DNA of 64,000 nucleotides from a bacterium SCSIO 12643. GTDB lineage: Bacteria; Bacteroidota; Bacteroidia; Flavobacteriales_G; Salibacteraceae. The notes beneath the pieces are model-generated. The model was given only the letters and a program-made list of their open reading frames with translations, did not search any database and was not told the DNA's origin. Positions 16,347 to 25,947 of the stretch are shown piece after piece. The DNA lies in the NCBI GenBank assembly GCA_024398135.1, contig CP073750.1, positions 868,001-932,000 of the forward strand. The letters run 5' to 3'. The number at the start of each line of letters is the position of its first letter. Position 1 is the first letter of the stretch. The position numbers were made by a program, and so were the translations under genes.

Positions 16347-17120
16347 ATGGATTTAAAACAAATTGTATTTTTAGGAAGTAAAGAAATTGGATATGATACG
16401 TTTAATTATCTGATCCAAAACTCAAATCAATTGAAATGTGAAATTGTTGCAGTTTTAACCAATAACAGAAGTCTGAATACTGATAACAAAAAGAGCATCC
16501 ATGATTTAGCGACTTCAAACCATATTCCCGTTTTATCAAATCCTGATGAATTACTGGATTTAAAATCATATGATTATCTCATCTCAGTTCAATACCATAA
16601 AATATTAAAACAGAAACATATCGATACTGCTCAAGAACTGGCGATTAATCTTCACATGGCTCCTTTACCTGAGTATCGTGGATGTAATCAGTTCTCTTTT
16701 GCAATTATTGACGAAATACAAGAATTCGGAACTACACTTCATGTTTTAGATGCTGGAATTGATTCCGGAGATATTCTGTTTGAAAGTCGATTTCCTGTTG
16801 AGTCGAACGAAACCGTAGTCTCGCTTTACAAGAAAACCTTAGAACAATCTATTCAACTTTTTGAACAAAAAATTTCAAACATATTAAACGGAAATTACAC
16901 CAGAACTCCTCAAAAACAACTCCACACGCTTAGAGCACATAATTTTCATCTTCGTGATGAAATCCATCAGATTAAACAAATTGACCCCAATTGGAGCGAA
17001 GAAAAAATTGACCGATATGTCCGTGCTACCTATTTCCCTCCATTCCCACCACCATTTTTTGTCAAAAACGGGAAAAAAATTGAACTTTCATTAGATTGGA
17101 GGAATCAAATTAAAAGTTAA
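16347..17120 (+). CDS. Formyltransferase family protein (sugar N-formyltransferase type)
   Basis: A 257-residue folate-dependent formyltransferase. The catalytic Asn-His-Asp triad is Asn101 and His103 in INLHMAPLPEYRG and Asp139 in LDAGIDSGDIL. The C-terminal part (RYVRATYFPPFPPPFF) matches the short tail of sugar formyltransferases rather than the oligonucleotide-binding domain of Fmt, and at 257 residues it is too short for a standard methionyl-tRNA formyltransferase of about 310. The next gene is a glycosyltransferase, which favours N-formylation of a 4-amino sugar for a surface glycan. I start at ATG 16347 because the upstream TTG lies within the promoter box. Confidence 0.85.
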   Translation: MDLKQIVFLGSKEIGYDTFNYLIQNSNQLKCEIVAVLTNNRSLNTDNKKSIHDLATSNHIPVLSNPDELLDLKSYDYLISVQYHKILKQKHIDTAQELAINLHMAPLPEYRGCNQFSFAIIDEIQEFGTTLHVLDAGIDSGDILFESRFPVESNETVVSLYKKTLEQSIQLFEQKISNILNGNYTRTPQKQLHTLRAHNFHLRDEIHQIKQIDPNWSEEKIDRYVRATYFPPFPPPFFVKNGKKIELSLDWRNQIKS

Positions 17121-17149
17121 AAACATACATTCGCCATTCAATTTTATTT

Positions 17150-18238
17150 ATGGTTCGAATCGCCAGTTTAGTTACCAATGATCTGCATCAGGATCAACGT
17201 ATGAATCGTATATGTACCGCACTGGTTCAAAATGGATACGATGTAACTCTAATTGGTCGTAAAAGAAAATCATCAAAAACGCTAGAAAAAAAACCTTTTC
17301 ATCGCTTAAGGTTAAACTGCATCTTTGAAAGATCGGTTCTCTTTTATGGAGAATATAATATTCGACTTTTCTTTCATTTACTGTTCAATAAATATGACAT
17401 CATTAATGCCAATGATCTCGATACCATTTTACCAGCAATATGGGTGGCAAAAATAAAAGGGTGTAAAGTCGTTTATGATGCACATGAATACTTCACAGAA
17501 CAGGAAGAAATCGTGAATCGCCCGCGACTAAAAAACTTTTGGAAAAGTATTGAACGTTATGCGCTTCCTAAAGTCGATGCAGCTTATACTGTTTCAAAAG
17601 GCTACGCATCCCTATTTCAAGATGAATATAAAATTCGTTTTGACGTGGTACGTAACGCCACCATGTTACAAGATCCTCCTCAAAATATAGATAGATCGGT
17701 TCCATATATCTTGTATCAGGGAGCAGTAAATTATGGTAGAGGATTAGAGCAAATCATTCAAGCTATGAAGAATATCGATTATAATCTATACATATGTGGT
17801 GATGGAGATATTCTTCCCGAACTAAAAAAGATGGCCACCGACCTGGACCTAACAGATAAGGTTAAATTTCTGGGCTTTATCAAACCTGAGAAGCTAAGAG
17901 ACTTTACATATGGTGCTACAATTGGTCTAACCTTGTTTGCAAAAGATGGCTTAAGTCACTGGCATTCATTGGCGAATCGTTTTTTCGACTACATGCATGC
18001 GCAAATTCCCCAAGTAGCTATGAACTATCCTGAGTATGCTGACTTCAATAAGCAAAATGAGGTAGCAGTACTTATTAATGATATCAAACCGCAAAACATA
18101 TCCAACGCGATCAACAAATTACTATCTGATCAAGAATTGTATCAAAAGCTTTCAAAAAATGCAGGAGTAGCTAGAGAAACTGCAAATTGGCAGGCACAAG
18201 AAAAAGTTCTACTTGGTGTCTATCAAAAAGTATCTTAG
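17150..18238 (+). CDS. Glycosyltransferase, GT4-like (GT-B fold)
   Basis: A 362-residue cytosolic or peripheral enzyme that transfers a sugar from a nucleotide donor. The N-terminal domain begins RIASLVTNDLHQDQRMNRI and has VVYDAHEYFTEQEE at about 107-120. The C-terminal donor domain shows ILYQGAVNYGRGLEQII, LYICGDGDILPELKK and the region LANRFFDYMHAQIP, where an E-x7-E motif would normally lie. It follows the formyltransferase after 29 bases and probably acts in the same surface-glycan pathway. Acceptor and donor are unknown. Confidence 0.88.
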   Translation: MVRIASLVTNDLHQDQRMNRICTALVQNGYDVTLIGRKRKSSKTLEKKPFHRLRLNCIFERSVLFYGEYNIRLFFHLLFNKYDIINANDLDTILPAIWVAKIKGCKVVYDAHEYFTEQEEIVNRPRLKNFWKSIERYALPKVDAAYTVSKGYASLFQDEYKIRFDVVRNATMLQDPPQNIDRSVPYILYQGAVNYGRGLEQIIQAMKNIDYNLYICGDGDILPELKKMATDLDLTDKVKFLGFIKPEKLRDFTYGATIGLTLFAKDGLSHWHSLANRFFDYMHAQIPQVAMNYPEYADFNKQNEVAVLINDIKPQNISNAINKLLSDQELYQKLSKNAGVARETANWQAQEKVLLGVYQKVS

Positions 18239-18239
18239 T

Positions 18240-19163
18240 CTATATCACTTTATTTAACCAGTTTATCATTTCATTTAAAGCCTGTTGACGAACTTTCTTT
18301 GGGGATAAAAACAGATCATGTACTCCATTTTCAATCTCTATTAGAGTAACATTTTCTCCTAACTTAGGCCCGATTTCCTTCATATGTTCTACATTCAATA
18401 CAATATCTGATTTCATAACCCGGGATTCATATTTATTTGGAAGATATGAATCATGAGAATGTAGTAAAACAACAGGTTGATGAATGTTTGAATGGCTCTT
18501 TAAATAATCTTGGCCATCCATAATTGCACTACTCCATTTAAAATAAACGGGAAAACCTTCTATGGGCTTCATAACCAAATCAAACTCCCACTCCCCATTA
18601 AAATCCTTATGTAAACTACTCGGATAAATAGGAGGTAACATTCCATTCAATTTGGCATAGGGGAAAACTGTTGAAATCCATTTGGTCATTGGTTTTAAAA
18701 CGGTTCTTGCTATAGATGGAACATTTGTTTCTACAAAGGGCGAGTTTAAAACCAATGCGCTTACCTGATCTTTAAATTGTCCCTTGTTCAAATATAAACT
18801 TGAAATTAAACCTCCGGTAGAATGACCCATTAAAACCAATGGTGCATTATTTTGTTGTTTTATCTTTTGGATACAAAAATCAATCTCCTCAAAGTATTCT
18901 TCCAGATTTCTACAATAATTTTTGTGCTGATGCGGCAAGATTGAATGCCCATACTTTCTCAATTCCAGAGCATAAAAATCATATTCGTTTTGATGGAAAA
19001 ATTCTGATAAATGAGGATGAAAGAAATAATCAATAAACCCATGAATATACAAAACTACGGGTCTGTTATTATGATTATTTTCAGAGATGATAAACGTAGC
19101 GATGACTTCACCTTCATAGTCATCTTGCAATTTAATTTCTTCGTATTGGAATCCCTCAATCAT
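18240..19163 (-). CDS. Alpha/beta hydrolase (serine aminopeptidase / lysophospholipase-like)
   Basis: A 307-residue cytosolic hydrolase. The oxyanion-side strand VLYIHGFIDYFF (about 38-49), the nucleophile elbow MGHSTGGLISS and the terminal IENGVHDLFLS with the catalytic His are all present; the acid is probably in the VVLLHSHDSYLP region. The fold and the HG...GHSTGG pattern match the S33 hydrolase group that includes monoacylglycerol lipases. It converges with the glycosyltransferase gene, with one base between the stops, and has no operon partner. Confidence 0.88.
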   Translation of the reverse strand: MIEGFQYEEIKLQDDYEGEVIATFIISENNHNNRPVVLYIHGFIDYFFHPHLSEFFHQNEYDFYALELRKYGHSILPHQHKNYCRNLEEYFEEIDFCIQKIKQQNNAPLVLMGHSTGGLISSLYLNKGQFKDQVSALVLNSPFVETNVPSIARTVLKPMTKWISTVFPYAKLNGMLPPIYPSSLHKDFNGEWEFDLVMKPIEGFPVYFKWSSAIMDGQDYLKSHSNIHQPVVLLHSHDSYLPNKYESRVMKSDIVLNVEHMKEIGPKLGENVTLIEIENGVHDLFLSPKKVRQQALNEMINWLNKVI

Positions 19164-19291
19164 TTATTTTGAAATGGAAAACTAAATTAACCTTTTGCGT
19201 CCATCATTCTATTAACCATTCATTAATAAACCACATAAAATTTAAACTTAATTAAATATTCAGAGTCACTTTACTACAACGCTCAAAAATG

Positions 19292-19299
19292 TATCTTTG
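19292..19299 (+). promoter_or_regulatory. -7 promoter box of the thrS operon (TATCTTTG)
   Basis: An exact TAnnTTTG match followed by CG, 27 bases before thrS. This leaves too short a leader for a T-box or other attenuator. Confidence 0.7.
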
Positions 19300-19325
19300 C
19301 GCGCACTTTTAACAAAATTGTAGAG

Positions 19326-21269
19326 ATGATAAAAATCACTTTGCCAGATGGCACTGTAAGAGAAGAACAAAGTGGAGTAACTGCTTTGGACATCGCTAAA
19401 TCCATTAGTGAGGGTTTAGCCCGAAATGTATTATCAGCAAAAGTAAATGGTGATGTTATTGATGCCACGCGCCCAATAACCACCGATGCGACTCTACAAT
19501 TATTGACCTGGAACGATACTGAAGGAAAAGCTACTATGTGGCACTCATCTGCGCATTTAATGGCCGAAGCTTTAGAGAGTTTATATCCAGGAATTAAGTT
19601 TGGTATTGGACCAAACATTGAGACAGGATTTTATTATGATGTAGATTTTGGTGATCATAAATTCTCTCATGAAGATTTCTCAAAAATTGAGAACAAGATG
19701 AAAGAATTAGCTAAAAAGAAGTCTGAGTATGTTAGAAAAGACATTTCTAAGGCTGATGCTTTAGCTTATTTCACCGAAAAAGATGATGAGTATAAACTAG
19801 ATTTGATTAAAGATCTGGAAGATGGTACCATTACGCTTTACCAACAAGGTGAATTTACAGATTTATGTCGCGGGCCACATATCCCACATACAGGGTTCAT
19901 TAAGGCGATCAAAGTTTTAAGTACTTCAGGAGCATATTGGAGAGGTGATGAATCTCGTAAACAATTGACACGTATTTACGGGGTAACTTATCCAAAACAA
20001 AAGGAACTAAACGAATACCTAGAGTTTTTAGAAGAGGCTAAAAAAAGAGACCATAGAAAAATTGGTAAGGAATTAGGATTATTTACTTTTTCTGAAAAAG
20101 TAGGTTCCGGATTACCTTTATGGTTACCAAAAGGTGCTGAACTTCGCGAACGCTTAGAACAGTTCTTAAAGAAAGCACAAAAGGAATCAGGTTATCAACC
20201 TGTGATTACACCACATATTGGTCATAAAGATTTATATGTGACTTCTGGGCACTATGCAAAATATGGTGCGGACTCTTTCCGACCAATTACCACACCACAC
20301 GTGGGAGAGGAATTTTTACTAAAACCAATGAATTGTCCTCATCACTGTGAGATTTTTAAATCTTCTCCAAGATCATATAAAGACTTACCTGTCAGATTCG
20401 CTGAATTTGGTACAGTGTATCGTTATGAGCAATCCGGAGAGCTACATGGATTAACACGTGTAAGAGGTTTTACTCAGGATGATGCACACCTTTTCTGTAT
20501 GCCGGAGCAACTGAAAGATGAATTCAAAAAGGTTATTGATCTGGTTTTATACATTTTCAAAACTTTGGATTTTGAGAACTTTACCGCTCAGGTGTCATTA
20601 AGAGATCCTGAAGATAAAGATAAATATATTGGTTCTGATGAAAATTGGGCAAAAGCTGAAAGAGCAATTATTGAAGCTACTGAGGAAAAAGGCTTACCAA
20701 CTGTAATTGAATACGGTGAAGCTGCTTTCTATGGCCCTAAGTTAGACTTTATGGTTCGCGATGCGATTGGTAGAAGCTGGCAATTGGGAACAATCCAGGT
20801 AGATTACAACTTACCTGAACGTTTTGACCTGGAATATACAGGTGCCGATAATCAAAAACATCGCCCGGTGATGATTCATAGAGCTCCATTTGGATCAATG
20901 GAAAGATTCGTTGCAGTATTGACCGAACACTGTGCAGGGAACTTCCCTTTATGGTTAACTCCGGTTCAAGTTGCAATACTTCCGCTTAGTGAAAAATATA
21001 ACGACCACGCGCAAAACCTTTTAAATCTGCTAAATAAATACGATATTCGCGCGCTCGTAGATGATCGTAACGAGAAAATTGGCCGAAAAATTAGAGATAA
21101 TGAGGTAAACAAATTACCTTATATGCTGATTTTAGGAGAAAAAGAAGTTGCGGAAAATACGGTTGCTGTTCGAAAGCACGGTGAAGGAGATCAAGGGATT
21201 ATGTCCATTGAAGATTTCGCTAAGCAATTACAAAATGAAGTAAATCGTCAAACAGCAGGTTTAAATTAA
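19326..21269 (+). CDS. thrS: Threonyl-tRNA synthetase
   Basis: A 647-residue cytosolic class II synthetase charging tRNA-Thr. Domain order is complete: TGS domain (1-60, [10 protein letters not shown]), editing domain with the HxxxH zinc-type motif [12 protein letters not shown], the catalytic core with [12 protein letters not shown] and [25 protein letters not shown], and the anticodon-binding domain from about 540 ([12 protein letters not shown]). It is followed by infC, rpmI and rplT in the order seen in many bacteria. The start has a TATCTTTG promoter 27 bases upstream and no Shine-Dalgarno sequence. Confidence 0.98.
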   Translation: MIKITLPDGTVREEQSGVTALDIAKSISEGLARNVLSAKVNGDVIDATRPITTDATLQLLTWNDTEGKATMWHSSAHLMAEALESLYPGIKFGIGPNIETGFYYDVDFGDHKFSHEDFSKIENKMKELAKKKSEYVRKDISKADALAYFTEKDDEYKLDLIKDLEDGTITLYQQGEFTDLCRGPHIPHTGFIKAIKVLSTSGAYWRGDESRKQLTRIYGVTYPKQKELNEYLEFLEEAKKRDHRKIGKELGLFTFSEKVGSGLPLWLPKGAELRERLEQFLKKAQKESGYQPVITPHIGHKDLYVTSGHYAKYGADSFRPITTPHVGEEFLLKPMNCPHHCEIFKSSPRSYKDLPVRFAEFGTVYRYEQSGELHGLTRVRGFTQDDAHLFCMPEQLKDEFKKVIDLVLYIFKTLDFENFTAQVSLRDPEDKDKYIGSDENWAKAERAIIEATEEKGLPTVIEYGEAAFYGPKLDFMVRDAIGRSWQLGTIQVDYNLPERFDLEYTGADNQKHRPVMIHRAPFGSMERFVAVLTEHCAGNFPLWLTPVQVAILPLSEKYNDHAQNLLNLLNKYDIRALVDDRNEKIGRKIRDNEVNKLPYMLILGEKEVAENTVAVRKHGEGDQGIMSIEDFAKQLQNEVNRQTAGLN

Positions 21270-21287
21270 TAATGTTTCACCTAATTT

Positions 21288-21307
21288 AAAAGGAGGACCG
21301 AGCTATA
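21288..21307 (+). promoter_or_regulatory. Strong Shine-Dalgarno plus ATA start of infC
   Basis: AAAAGGAGG at 21288-21296 lies eight bases before ATA at 21305-21307. Almost no other gene in the window has a recognisable Shine-Dalgarno sequence. The in-frame TAA at 21287-21289 blocks any earlier start, and no ATG, GTG or TTG occurs in frame until GTG 21428, which would delete 41 conserved residues. Confidence 0.75.
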
Positions 21308-21862
21308 AAAAAAAGAAGAAAAGGACCACGAGGTGGTCGGGTAATTAAAGAAGATCCGCACAAGATCAACGAAAAAATCACCGCGAGACAGGTTAGACTT
21401 GTTGGAGGTGAAGACGGTGATGCTGGTGTGGTTTCTACACGTGATGCTCTGAAAAGAGCAGAAGACCAAGGTCTTGATTTAGTTGAAATTTCAGCTAAAA
21501 CAGATCCACCTATTTGTAAAATTTTGGATTACAAGAAATTCTTGTATGACCAAAAGAAAAAGCAAAAAGAAATCAAAGCTAAAACGACTAAAATTTCTAT
21601 TAAAGAGATTCGTTTTGGACCGAATACTGATGACCATGATTATGAATTTAAGAAGAAACATGCCATCAAGTTCTTAGAAGAAGGATCCAAACTTAAAGCT
21701 TACGTTTTCTTTAAAGGAAGATCTATTGTGTTTAAAGAACAAGGTCAAATATTACTTCTTAGATTAGCTCAGGAATTAGACGATTATGGTAGCGTTGAAC
21801 AAATGCCTAAATTAGAAGGTAAACGTATGATTATGTTCATTGCACCTAAAAAGAAAAAATAA
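21305..21862 (+). CDS. infC: Translation initiation factor IF-3, inferred ATA start
   Basis: IF-3 binds the 30S subunit and rejects wrong start codons and initiator tRNAs. The 185-residue product has the N-terminal domain with [17 protein letters not shown], followed by [21 protein letters not shown], the linker and the C-terminal domain with [25 protein letters not shown] and [13 protein letters not shown]. No usual start codon precedes the conserved N-terminus, so initiation is inferred at ATA 21305 behind a perfect Shine-Dalgarno. In E. coli infC an AUU start allows IF-3 to repress its own synthesis; the arrangement here suggests similar self-control. It lies between thrS and rpmI. Confidence 0.95.
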   Translation: MKKRRKGPRGGRVIKEDPHKINEKITARQVRLVGGEDGDAGVVSTRDALKRAEDQGLDLVEISAKTDPPICKILDYKKFLYDQKKKQKEIKAKTTKISIKEIRFGPNTDDHDYEFKKKHAIKFLEEGSKLKAYVFFKGRSIVFKEQGQILLLRLAQELDDYGSVEQMPKLEGKRMIMFIAPKKKK

Positions 21863-21894
21863 ACTTATACAGTATATAAAAAAACGTTGGAACG

Positions 21895-22092
21895 ATGCCA
21901 AAAATGAAAACAAAATCTAGTGCTAAGAAGCGTTTTAAGCTGACTGGTTCTGGAAAAATCAAAAGAAAACACGCTTTTAAGTCACATATTTTGACGAAAA
22001 AAGCAACTAAAAGAAAACGTAACTTAACACATGCAGGTTTAGTTGACAAAGTTGACGAAGCAAGCATCAAGTTACAATTAAATATGAAGTAA
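21895..22092 (+). CDS. rpmI: 50S ribosomal protein L35
   Basis: A 65-residue, very basic protein of the large ribosomal subunit. It starts [20 protein letters not shown] and contains [14 protein letters not shown], standard bL35 sequence and length. It is third in the thrS-infC-rpmI-rplT run, 32 bases after infC. The start is the only ATG fitting the family. Confidence 0.97.
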   Translation: MPKMKTKSSAKKRFKLTGSGKIKRKHAFKSHILTKKATKRKRNLTHAGLVDKVDEASIKLQLNMK

Positions 22093-22120
22093 AATTCATA
22101 TAGGTTATTTTGTTAAACCG

Positions 22121-22160
22121 GAGACTGAGCTCGTAAAGTGTGTAAAAGCCGCTTAGTTTC
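22121..22160 (+). promoter_or_regulatory. Possible L20-type leader helix before rplT
   Basis: GAGACTGAGC at 22121-22130 can pair over all ten positions (two G-U pairs) with GCTTAGTTTC at 22151-22160, closing a 20-base purine-rich loop. The helix ends 15 bases before the rplT ATG. L20 represses its operon through mRNA structures in several bacteria, so this is a candidate site, unproven. Confidence 0.4.
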
Positions 22161-22175
22161 AGAAAACTTTAAATT

Positions 22176-22520
22176 ATGCCAAGATCAGTAAATAGTGTTG
22201 CCAGTAGAGCAAGACGAAAAAAAGTGATGAAACAGGCCAAAGGTTACTTTGGTCGTAGAAAAAACGTTTGGACCGTAGCAAAGAATGCCGTTGAAAAAGG
22301 TATGCTTTATGCTTACACTGGACGTAAACAAAAGAAGAGAAACTTCAGAAGTCTTTGGATTCAAAGAATTAACGCTGCTGCACGTGAGCACGGAATGTCT
22401 TATTCTGAGTTTATGGGTAAAGTGTCTAAAAAAGAAATCATGTTAAACCGTAAGGTATTAGCTGATTTAGCTTTGAATAATCCGACTGCCTTCAAGGCAA
22501 TCGTTGATGCCGTAAAATAA
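22176..22520 (+). CDS. rplT: 50S ribosomal protein L20
   Basis: A 114-residue basic protein that binds 23S rRNA early in 50S assembly. The sequence [41 protein letters not shown] (given here as the span of residues 2-42) is the canonical bL20 N-terminus, and the C-terminal globular part includes [20 protein letters not shown]. The gene ends the operon and is followed by a strong terminator. The leader contains a candidate regulatory helix. Confidence 0.97.
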   Translation: MPRSVNSVASRARRKKVMKQAKGYFGRRKNVWTVAKNAVEKGMLYAYTGRKQKKRNFRSLWIQRINAAAREHGMSYSEFMGKVSKKEIMLNRKVLADLALNNPTAFKAIVDAVK

Positions 22521-22544
22521 ATTTAAATCATACTGTATAAGTTT

Positions 22545-22575
22545 AAATCCCAGCTTTTTAGCTGGGATTTTTTTT
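22545..22575 (+). terminator. Rho-independent terminator of the thrS-rplT operon
   Basis: AAATCCCAGCT pairs perfectly with AGCTGGGATTT around a TTTT loop and is followed by further T residues. Confidence 0.92.
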
Positions 22576-22732
22576 ACCCTAAACATACCATTTAAAGCAA
22601 AATCCAGTCAATCTGTTTAATAATTTATTCAAATCATATTCAGCAAGAAGTTTTATAACTAACTTGTAGTCAAGCTATAACAAACTGCCTACCGCCACAA
22701 GCGTTTGAACCTAACAAACTAAAACACTTGTA

Positions 22733-25717
22733 ATGGCTAATTTTTCCTCTCAAAAACTACTTTGGGCAATTGCCCTGAATGCCTCTATTTCTGTATTCGC
22801 ACAAAATGGTCCCGGTGGTATCGGACATACTGACGGAGCAACCGATTTAAACTTATGGATTCGCTCTGGATACGGCCTCACTATTCCTTCAGGAAATAAT
22901 GTAAGTGACTGGGCTGATCAATCCGGGCACGCTAATCACGTATCTCAAGATACTACTTCATATCAACCACAACAATCCACAAACGCCATTAATGGATATA
23001 CTACTATCATTTTTGATGGAACTGATGATGTGATAACTACCGGTGCATTTTCATCGGCAGACACGGAATCTGCTTATTCTATTTTTACAGTTTGGAAATA
23101 TATTGGGAGCTATCCCAAACAAAGAGATGCCATTTTTGCATCAGCTGATACCTACTCCAACGGAACTGTCCAAATTTCCTCAACAGGAAATACTGCAGCA
23201 GATTCATTCAGCTGTGGAGGTAAACTTATAGCGGCCCATTCTCAGCTTTCGAATTATAATATTACATCTGTTACACGCTCATCTTCAAACACTATGAATT
23301 CATGGTTAAATGAAGCCTCTTCAACCTCTAAATCTATATCTGCGGCCAGGGCCACAGAATTTTATTTATATAAGATGGGAGTCAACAGAAACGGTGTTAA
23401 GTTTTTAAATGGAGAACTTGCAGAGACTATCGTATTCTACAAAGAAGTCTCCGAAATTGAACGAATTATCATTAATAATTACCTATCTGCTAAATTTGAT
23501 ATTGGACTTACTTCTAATGATTACTATACCCAGGATAATTCAGGCTCTGGAAACTTTGACCATCATGTAGCAGGAATAGGTCAGTCATCTGATGGGTCAT
23601 CACATTCCACTTCTAAGGGGAGTGGAATTGTTCAAATGAGTAATCCTTCCGACTTACAAAATGGAGAATTCTTATTTTGGGGAGAGGACACACAAAGTTC
23701 TTCCTATGGATTTACGACCACATCAGAGTATTATGAAAGGCAAAATAGCACCTGGCGAATCAGTAAACAAAATGATGTGGGCAGCGTTACAGTATCTGTA
23801 AATGCAGCAGATCTTGATTTGTCTGGAAAACAAAGTTGCGCAACACTTTATCTTGTGGTGAGTAATTCATCCACATTTTCAAGCAAAACCACATATGCAA
23901 TGAGTTTATCATCAGGGGTCTATTCAGTAAATAACGTTTCCTTCTCAGATGATGACTATTTTACGTTTGAATACTTTGATAAAGTTGTTATTGACGGCTC
24001 CTCATTCTATAATGGTTCAGGAACATCCAGTGCTCCCGGTACATCAGACGAATGTTACAAACTACTTGTTAAGAGTACAGCCGATGGCTCACTAGATATT
24101 TCTGAGAACGCAAAAGTGCGTGAAGTCGAAGTAGAATCCGGAGGAATTCTTGCTATTGATTCAAATACGTATCTATCAATTTCCAATTCAATTAATAATA
24201 ATGGTACGATCAACATTTGTGAAAACTCCTCTTTAATTCAAACTGGAACTGGCTCAGATAATAATTCTGGTACGGGAACATACAATGTTAAACGTGCAGG
24301 CAATAACTCTGCATACTACTATAACATTTGGTCTTCACCAATTCAATCTGCTCCATTATCATCGGTATTTAATAATTCCAACCCTTGTGACATATATGTA
24401 TTTGACAAAGATCTTCAAACCTGGAAATATGATTATACTGCTGGATATACAACAACATGTAATGGCAATAGTGTCACTTTTACTGCTTCAGATGTTATAT
24501 TGGGAGGAGACGGCAATATGGATATTGGAGGAGGATATTTTGTACCTGGAAATCCAACAGCTCTTAAAACCTATAATGGCACTATAAATAACGGAGACCT
24601 TCAAAAAGCGATATCTATCACTAATCTTGGTAATCCGGGAGGAACCGATTGGGCTGATGATGACTGGAACCTACTAGGGAATCCATATCCTTCTGCATTA
24701 AATGCCACTGCTTTCTGGAATGAAAATGCGGTGAATAATTCTAGAATCACTGACGCATTATATTTCTGGGATGAAGCAGACACAACTGGCGGATACAACC
24801 AAAATTCAGATTATGCCTCATGGAACCTATCCGGAGGCGTGAACTCAGGGAATTCATCAACCATTCCAGGTGGAAATATTGCAAGCGGTCAAGGTTTCTG
24901 GGTAGTCGCCAATGCCAATACGAATGTGGTTTTTAATAATAGCATGAGAACCAGTTCAAACTCTCAATTTTTTAAATCTCAAAACTTAGATCAACATAAT
25001 GCATGGATCAGTTTCACTTCTCCTTCCGGGTATCGAAACAACATCTTAATAGGCTACAATCAAAATACAACAGATTCGGTTGATGCGGGATACGATGCTC
25101 ATAAATTAGTCGGTAATGCCCATGTCAGATTTGCCTCTTATATTGGCACAGATGAATTTGTAATCCAATCAATAGCACCATTAAACATTGGTGATTCGAA
25201 GACCATTCCTATTGTGGTGTTTAGTGATGAATACGGCACGCATCATTTCAACGAATACAAAAGAGAGAACCTACCAAACAATGTCGAGATTTATCTAAAA
25301 GATAAATACCTTGGTCTCGAACATAATTTGGTTAATGGTCCTTATACTGTTGATTTAAACCCTAACACCGAATACAAAAGTCGATTTGAATTATTATTCA
25401 AATATAAAGTCCATCAATCCGGTGGAGGATCTGGTTCTAAAGGTGGCGGAACAGCAACTTCAATTGAAGATTATTATAATAATCATTTCGAATTAACAAC
25501 CGGATCAGGAATAATTACAATCTACCATCCAAATGGCATCACAGGTTATATAACTCTCACAGATATTTCAGGTAGAACTTTATACAAAAGTCAATATCAA
25601 TTAAAACAAAATAGTATTCAGGTTAATTGGAGTCATTTTATTAAAGGTATTTACTTCATTTCAGTTCAAAATGGGAGTCATAGAATTTACCTAAATCAAA
25701 TTGTTAAAAGTCAATAA
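22733..25717 (+). CDS. T9SS cargo protein 1 of the tandem array (LamG-like N-terminus)
   Basis: A 994-residue secreted protein. After a signal peptide (about 1-23, ending VFAQ) it has NGPGGIG...LNLWIRSG, the usual opening of a LamG/concanavalin-like domain in Bacteroidota surface proteins (about 25-250). From residue about 252 (YLSAKFDIGL, then DYYTQDNSGSG) begins the module shared with the next three genes, running to a Gly/Ser-rich linker near 893 (QSGGGSGSKGGGT). The last 75 residues are a T9SS type A sorting domain (ISGRTLYKSQ, KGIYFISVQ). Sorting domains direct export through the outer membrane and usually anchoring to surface polysaccharide. Ligand unknown. Confidence 0.88.
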   Translation: MANFSSQKLLWAIALNASISVFAQNGPGGIGHTDGATDLNLWIRSGYGLTIPSGNNVSDWADQSGHANHVSQDTTSYQPQQSTNAINGYTTIIFDGTDDVITTGAFSSADTESAYSIFTVWKYIGSYPKQRDAIFASADTYSNGTVQISSTGNTAADSFSCGGKLIAAHSQLSNYNITSVTRSSSNTMNSWLNEASSTSKSISAARATEFYLYKMGVNRNGVKFLNGELAETIVFYKEVSEIERIIINNYLSAKFDIGLTSNDYYTQDNSGSGNFDHHVAGIGQSSDGSSHSTSKGSGIVQMSNPSDLQNGEFLFWGEDTQSSSYGFTTTSEYYERQNSTWRISKQNDVGSVTVSVNAADLDLSGKQSCATLYLVVSNSSTFSSKTTYAMSLSSGVYSVNNVSFSDDDYFTFEYFDKVVIDGSSFYNGSGTSSAPGTSDECYKLLVKSTADGSLDISENAKVREVEVESGGILAIDSNTYLSISNSINNNGTINICENSSLIQTGTGSDNNSGTGTYNVKRAGNNSAYYYNIWSSPIQSAPLSSVFNNSNPCDIYVFDKDLQTWKYDYTAGYTTTCNGNSVTFTASDVILGGDGNMDIGGGYFVPGNPTALKTYNGTINNGDLQKAISITNLGNPGGTDWADDDWNLLGNPYPSALNATAFWNENAVNNSRITDALYFWDEADTTGGYNQNSDYASWNLSGGVNSGNSSTIPGGNIASGQGFWVVANANTNVVFNNSMRTSSNSQFFKSQNLDQHNAWISFTSPSGYRNNILIGYNQNTTDSVDAGYDAHKLVGNAHVRFASYIGTDEFVIQSIAPLNIGDSKTIPIVVFSDEYGTHHFNEYKRENLPNNVEIYLKDKYLGLEHNLVNGPYTVDLNPNTEYKSRFELLFKYKVHQSGGGSGSKGGGTATSIEDYYNNHFELTTGSGIITIYHPNGITGYITLTDISGRTLYKSQYQLKQNSIQVNWSHFIKGIYFISVQNGSHRIYLNQIVKSQ

Positions 25718-25879
25718 CTAAAACCTTAAAGACTAATGAAGCATGTTATATATCTGATGATTAGATCAGAACTAGATTCATTTCTATAAACTATTTAGTC
25801 ACGCTTCAAGCAAATTAAAAATAATAATTCAAATTATTTAACTATACAGTACATTTAGACCGTATACACCTCTTTTACA

Positions 25880-25887
25880 TAGTTTTG
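25880..25887 (+). promoter_or_regulatory. -7 promoter box of array gene 2 (TAGTTTTG)
   Basis: An exact TAnnTTTG match 60 bases before the ATG. The same octamer TAGTTTTG precedes array gene 3, also with a leader of about 60 bases. Array genes 1 and 2 are separated by 230 bases with only a short hairpin at 25753-25770. Confidence 0.5.
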
Positions 25888-25947
25888 GTTCCGCATATTC
25901 AATTTTAGATCATGCATATGAATTAATATTGATATAAACCGCAAACC

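Noticed and set aside
21428-21862. infC read from the first ordinary start codon (GTG 21428)
   Set aside because: It would remove 41 residues that align with the conserved IF-3 N-terminal domain. The ATA at 21305 with its Shine-Dalgarno explains the full protein.
25753-25770. Hairpin TCTGAT/ATCAGA after array gene 1 as a terminator
   Set aside because: The stem is only six base pairs and no T run follows.
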